A stretch of DNA of 64,000 nucleotides from positions 55,163 to 119,162 of the forward strand of contig NZ_MUYM01000035.1 of the NCBI RefSeq assembly GCF_002150765.1. Direction: 5' to 3'. The notes beneath the pieces were generated by a model. That model was not told where the DNA came from and made no database searches. It saw only the letters and a program-made list of their open reading frames with translations. The DNA comes from Lentzea kentuckyensis (GTDB lineage: Bacteria > Actinomycetota > Actinomycetes > Mycobacteriales > Pseudonocardiaceae). How positions within the stretch are numbered: position 1 is the stretch's first letter; every line of letters begins with the position of its first letter. Shown here one piece after another: positions 61,772 to 64,000 of this stretch. The translations under genes were made by a program, and so were the position numbers.

Positions 61772-62415
61772 GTTTGCGAGTCGTGCTGGCCGACGACCAG
61801 GACCTGGTCCGCGCCGGTTTCCGCGTCATCCTCGGCACCGAGCCCGGTATCGAGGTGGTCGGCGAGGCGGGTGATGGCGCCGCAGCCGTCGAACTGGTGG
61901 CGTCGCTGCGGCCGGACGTCGTGCTGATGGACGTGCAGATGCCGCGCATGGACGGCCTCGAAGCCACCCGGCGGATCCTTTCCGCTGGTCACGGCACCCG
62001 AGTGGTCATCCTGACCACGTTCGACCGCGAGGACTACCTGTTCGAGGCGCTGCAGGCGGGCGCTAGCGGGTTCCTGCTCAAGAACGCCTCGCCGGAGGAC
62101 CTCGTCGAGTCGGTGCGGGTGGTGGCGCGTGGTGACGCGTTGTTGTCGCCTGAGGTGACTCGGCGGGTGATCGCTCGGTTCAGCACGGCGGGGAAGGAGC
62201 GGACTCGGCCTGCCTCGTTGACCGATCGTGAGTTCGAGGTGCTGGTCGAGTTGGCCAAGGGGGCTTCCAACGCTGAGATCGCTGGGGCGTTGTTCTTGGG
62301 TGAGACGACCGTGAAGACGCATGTTTCTCGGGTGTTGGCGAAGCTCGGGTTGCGGGATCGGACTCATGCTGTGGTGTTTGCTTATGAGCAGGGGATTGTT
62401 ACGCCTGGGGGGTGA
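61768..62415 (+). CDS. Response regulator, NarL/LuxR family
   Basis: A 215-residue regulator: receiver LRVVLADDQDLVRAGFRVIL with Asp55 in VVLMDVQMPRMDG, LuxR-type HTH (LTDREFEVLVELAKGASNAEIAGALFLGETTVKTHVSRVLAKLG). GTG start overlaps the kinase stop. The 3' third has unusually many T-ending codons for this genome, blending into the lower-GC stretch after it. Confidence 0.93.
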   Translation: MSLRVVLADDQDLVRAGFRVILGTEPGIEVVGEAGDGAAAVELVASLRPDVVLMDVQMPRMDGLEATRRILSAGHGTRVVILTTFDREDYLFEALQAGASGFLLKNASPEDLVESVRVVARGDALLSPEVTRRVIARFSTAGKERTRPASLTDREFEVLVELAKGASNAEIAGALFLGETTVKTHVSRVLAKLGLRDRTHAVVFAYEQGIVTPGG

Positions 62416-62433
62416 GGGCACGCCTTCGGCGAC

Positions 62434-62468
62434 CCGGCACATGCCCTCCTTCGTCGGGCGTGTGCCGG
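62434..62468 (+). terminator. Stem-loop after the second two-component operon
   Basis: CCGGCACATGCCC (62434-62446) pairs with GGGCGTGTGCCGG (62456-62468) with one T-G wobble and a 9-nt loop, 19 bp after the stop. The following 215 bases are T-rich on the plus strand and hold no gene. Confidence 0.65.
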
Positions 62469-62683
62469 AACGGATTTCTGTGGTTGCGTTGGTTGGGTGG
62501 TTGCGGGGCGTGGTCCATTTTCGTCGTTTTGGTTCCTGGGGCGTGCGTGGTTGCTAGTGGTTGCGTGTCGTAGAGAGAAAAACGACGCACGGGCTATACG
62601 ACGGCATGCCTGAGCTGGGGTTTCACCCTATTGAGTGGCTGGATCTGGTCATTTTGGTTTTTGATCAAGAATAGAATTGAGGT

Positions 62684-63814
62684 ATGGAAGCGGTCGAGGT
62701 ACTCGATGCCCTGGCTTATCACGAGAGGGAAATCGCCTATCATCAGGCGCAGTCGTTGCGTGTGCTCGCCGACTATGCGATCGCATGTGAAGGCGAGGAG
62801 TTCTTCGACGCCGAGATCGCGGCCGCGATGCGCTGGACGTCGCGATGGACCACCGATCAGATCGCCCTGGCGCTTGACCTTGCCTCCAAGCTGCCGCGGA
62901 CGCTGGACGCCCTGGAGAAGGGCGAGATCGACCTCTACAAGGCTCGTGTCCTGCACGACAAGACCGGGCCGTTGTCCGCTGATCTCGCGACCGAGGTGGA
63001 GGAGCGGGTGCTGGCCAAGGCTCCGGGGCAGACCGGTGCGCAGATGCGGCAGCTCACCAGCCGGGTCGTGATGCGGGTGGACCCGGAAGGGCACAAGGAA
63101 CGGGCCGAGGAGCGCAAGAAGCAGCGGTGCACCGGCATCGATGCCATGGAAGAGGACATGGCCCGGTTCTGGGCTTATCTGCCCGCGCACCTCGCTACCG
63201 CCTGCTACGCCCGCGTCGACGCCATCGCCCGCCAGACCAAGACCCCGACCGATCCGCGCACCCTCGACCAGGTGCGTGCTGATGTGGTCGCCGACCTGAT
63301 TCTGGCGACGCCGGACAAGTCCAGCGCGGTCAAGGTCGAGCTGTATGTCGCGGTGTCTGCGGCGACGTTGATGGGGGTGTCCGACCAGCCTGGTGAGCTG
63401 GCCGGGTACGGGCCGATCACCGCTGATCTGGCTCGTGAACTGGCTGGGGACTCCACGTGGCGCCGCCTGCTCACCGACCCGGCCACGGGTGAGGCTCTGG
63501 AGTTCGGCACGTCCACCTATCGTCCGCCCGCCGCGCTGCGCAGGTTCGTCTGGATGCGGGATCGGACCTGTCGCTTCCCCAGCTGCATGCGGCCCTCGCA
63601 CAAGTCGGATCTCGACCACACGGTCCCGTTCCCGCTGGGCTCGACCTCGGCCGACAACCTGGGCGCGTTCTGCAGGCGCCATCACCGCGTGAAGCACCGC
63701 ACCGCCTGGCAGGTCAGCCAGCCGAAGCCAGGACGGTTCTGCTTCCGCAGCCCGGCCGGAAGGACGTATCACCGCGAACCGGAAGCGGTGCTGGGCGATC
63801 CGCCGCCGTTCTAG
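62684..63814 (+). CDS. DUF222 / HNH endonuclease-like protein (13E12 repeat family)
   Basis: A 376-residue protein of a family dispersed in many copies in actinobacterial genomes. DUF222 covers most of the protein (LDALAYHEREIAYHQAQSLRVLADYAIACEGEEFF to ELAGDSTWRRLLTDPATG); the C-terminal HNH motif is RDRTCRFPSCMRPSHKSDLDHTVPFPLGSTSADNLGAFCRRHHRVKH with the expected Cys, Asp-His and His-His residues. Several families in this group are suspected to be mobile or toxin-like. GAGG stands only 2 bp from the ATG. Local GC is lower upstream. Confidence 0.88.
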   Translation: MEAVEVLDALAYHEREIAYHQAQSLRVLADYAIACEGEEFFDAEIAAAMRWTSRWTTDQIALALDLASKLPRTLDALEKGEIDLYKARVLHDKTGPLSADLATEVEERVLAKAPGQTGAQMRQLTSRVVMRVDPEGHKERAEERKKQRCTGIDAMEEDMARFWAYLPAHLATACYARVDAIARQTKTPTDPRTLDQVRADVVADLILATPDKSSAVKVELYVAVSAATLMGVSDQPGELAGYGPITADLARELAGDSTWRRLLTDPATGEALEFGTSTYRPPAALRRFVWMRDRTCRFPSCMRPSHKSDLDHTVPFPLGSTSADNLGAFCRRHHRVKHRTAWQVSQPKPGRFCFRSPAGRTYHREPEAVLGDPPPF

Positions 63815-64000
63815 TAGTGCTTTGTCGGGTCCGGAGGGACTTCCGCGACAGCGGGCACAGGCAACCCCGGTGGTCGCGCTCTCACGATGCTGCACCTGCA
63901 AGTTGGTTGTAGTTACGAGCCGATGTAATCGATTGCAGATCACCTCAACTACCACCAACTGCGCTGGTAGTGGCCATACCTCCGAAGCCTGCTGGCTGCG
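63815..64000. other. Window-end intergenic sequence with an imperfect inverted repeat
   Basis: No gene is seen in these 186 bases. AGTTGGTTGTAGTT (63901-63914) pairs with AACTACCACCAACT (63947-63960) with one mismatch and a 32-nt loop, and ACTACCA/TGGTAGT (63949-63971) offers a competing small stem. It could be a terminator or attenuator; there is no U-tract. Confidence 0.4.

Noticed and set aside
62684..63814. Active mobile element or homing endonuclease
   Set aside because: The HNH/DUF222 gene has no flanking repeats, terminal inverted repeats or intron signature in the window.

Overview
The window is high-GC DNA with GTG/TTG starts, many ATGA/GTGA stop-start overlaps, and SD-led, apparently leaderless promoters side by side. 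It encodes many twin-domain secreted polysaccharidases with family 2 carbohydrate-binding modules. This is a soil or plant-associated actinomycete chromosome. The gene repertoire and the long perfect intergenic hairpins suggest Pseudonocardiales (a Lentzea/Saccharothrix/Amycolatopsis-like organism); the genus is inference. No phage, IS element, rRNA, tRNA or CRISPR array was seen.

Region 1 (1-10009) is a near-complete L-rhamnose catabolon on the minus strand. It runs ABC ATPase, two permeases, binding protein, mutarotase, isomerase, bifunctional aldolase/dehydrogenase and kinase (cut by the window edge), mostly in overlapping reading frames. A divergent LacI-family gene flanks it, with two matching operators in the shared promoter region.

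Region 2 (10025-17975) is mixed: a small secreted protein, a membrane Ser/Thr kinase, a TetR/S15-hydrolase pair, a deiminase-fold enzyme coupled to a glyoxalase-like protein, a TerC-like membrane protein, and an unusual lipoprotein joining a degenerate nuclease fold to a cellulose-binding module.

Region 3 (18026-34578) is a plant cell-wall island. A pectin part holds a PL1-CE8 fusion, a CUT1-type ABC importer without its ATPase, an enolase-superfamily acid-sugar dehydratase candidate, and PL3 and PL1 lyases with TCGAA-rich promoters. A cellulose/xylan part holds GH48, AA10 LPMO, a small secreted protein, GH6 and GH10, behind two CebR-type 14-bp palindromes. With the rhamnose operon this covers homogalacturonan, rhamnose-bearing pectin, crystalline cellulose and xylan.

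Region 4 (34721-47139) has a second LacI regulator, homocysteine methyltransferase, tandem paralogous secreted tripeptidyl-aminopeptidase-like hydrolases, a PRPP synthetase, a double-DUF427 protein, a TetR/MFS efflux pair, and a coupled serine-hydrolase/histidine-kinase/response-regulator operon.

Region 5 (47262-64000) has an aldehyde dehydrogenase, an IclR regulator, an AfsR-like NB-ARC/TPR regulator lacking the BTAD domain coupled to a phosphotransferase, two short ORFs, a YdcF-like membrane protein and a glycosyltransferase. It continues with a DUF4396 membrane protein behind a CsoR-like (copper) operator, a GH18 chitinase behind a DasR/chi63-like box, AraC plus VOC genes, an orphan binding protein, a second two-component pair, and an HNH/DUF222 protein.

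The most promising leads are the CsoR-like site on a DUF4396 gene, the small protein translationally coupled to the LPMO, the beta-lactamase-fold/two-component operon, the deiminase-fold/glyoxalase pair and the nuclease-CBM2 lipoprotein.
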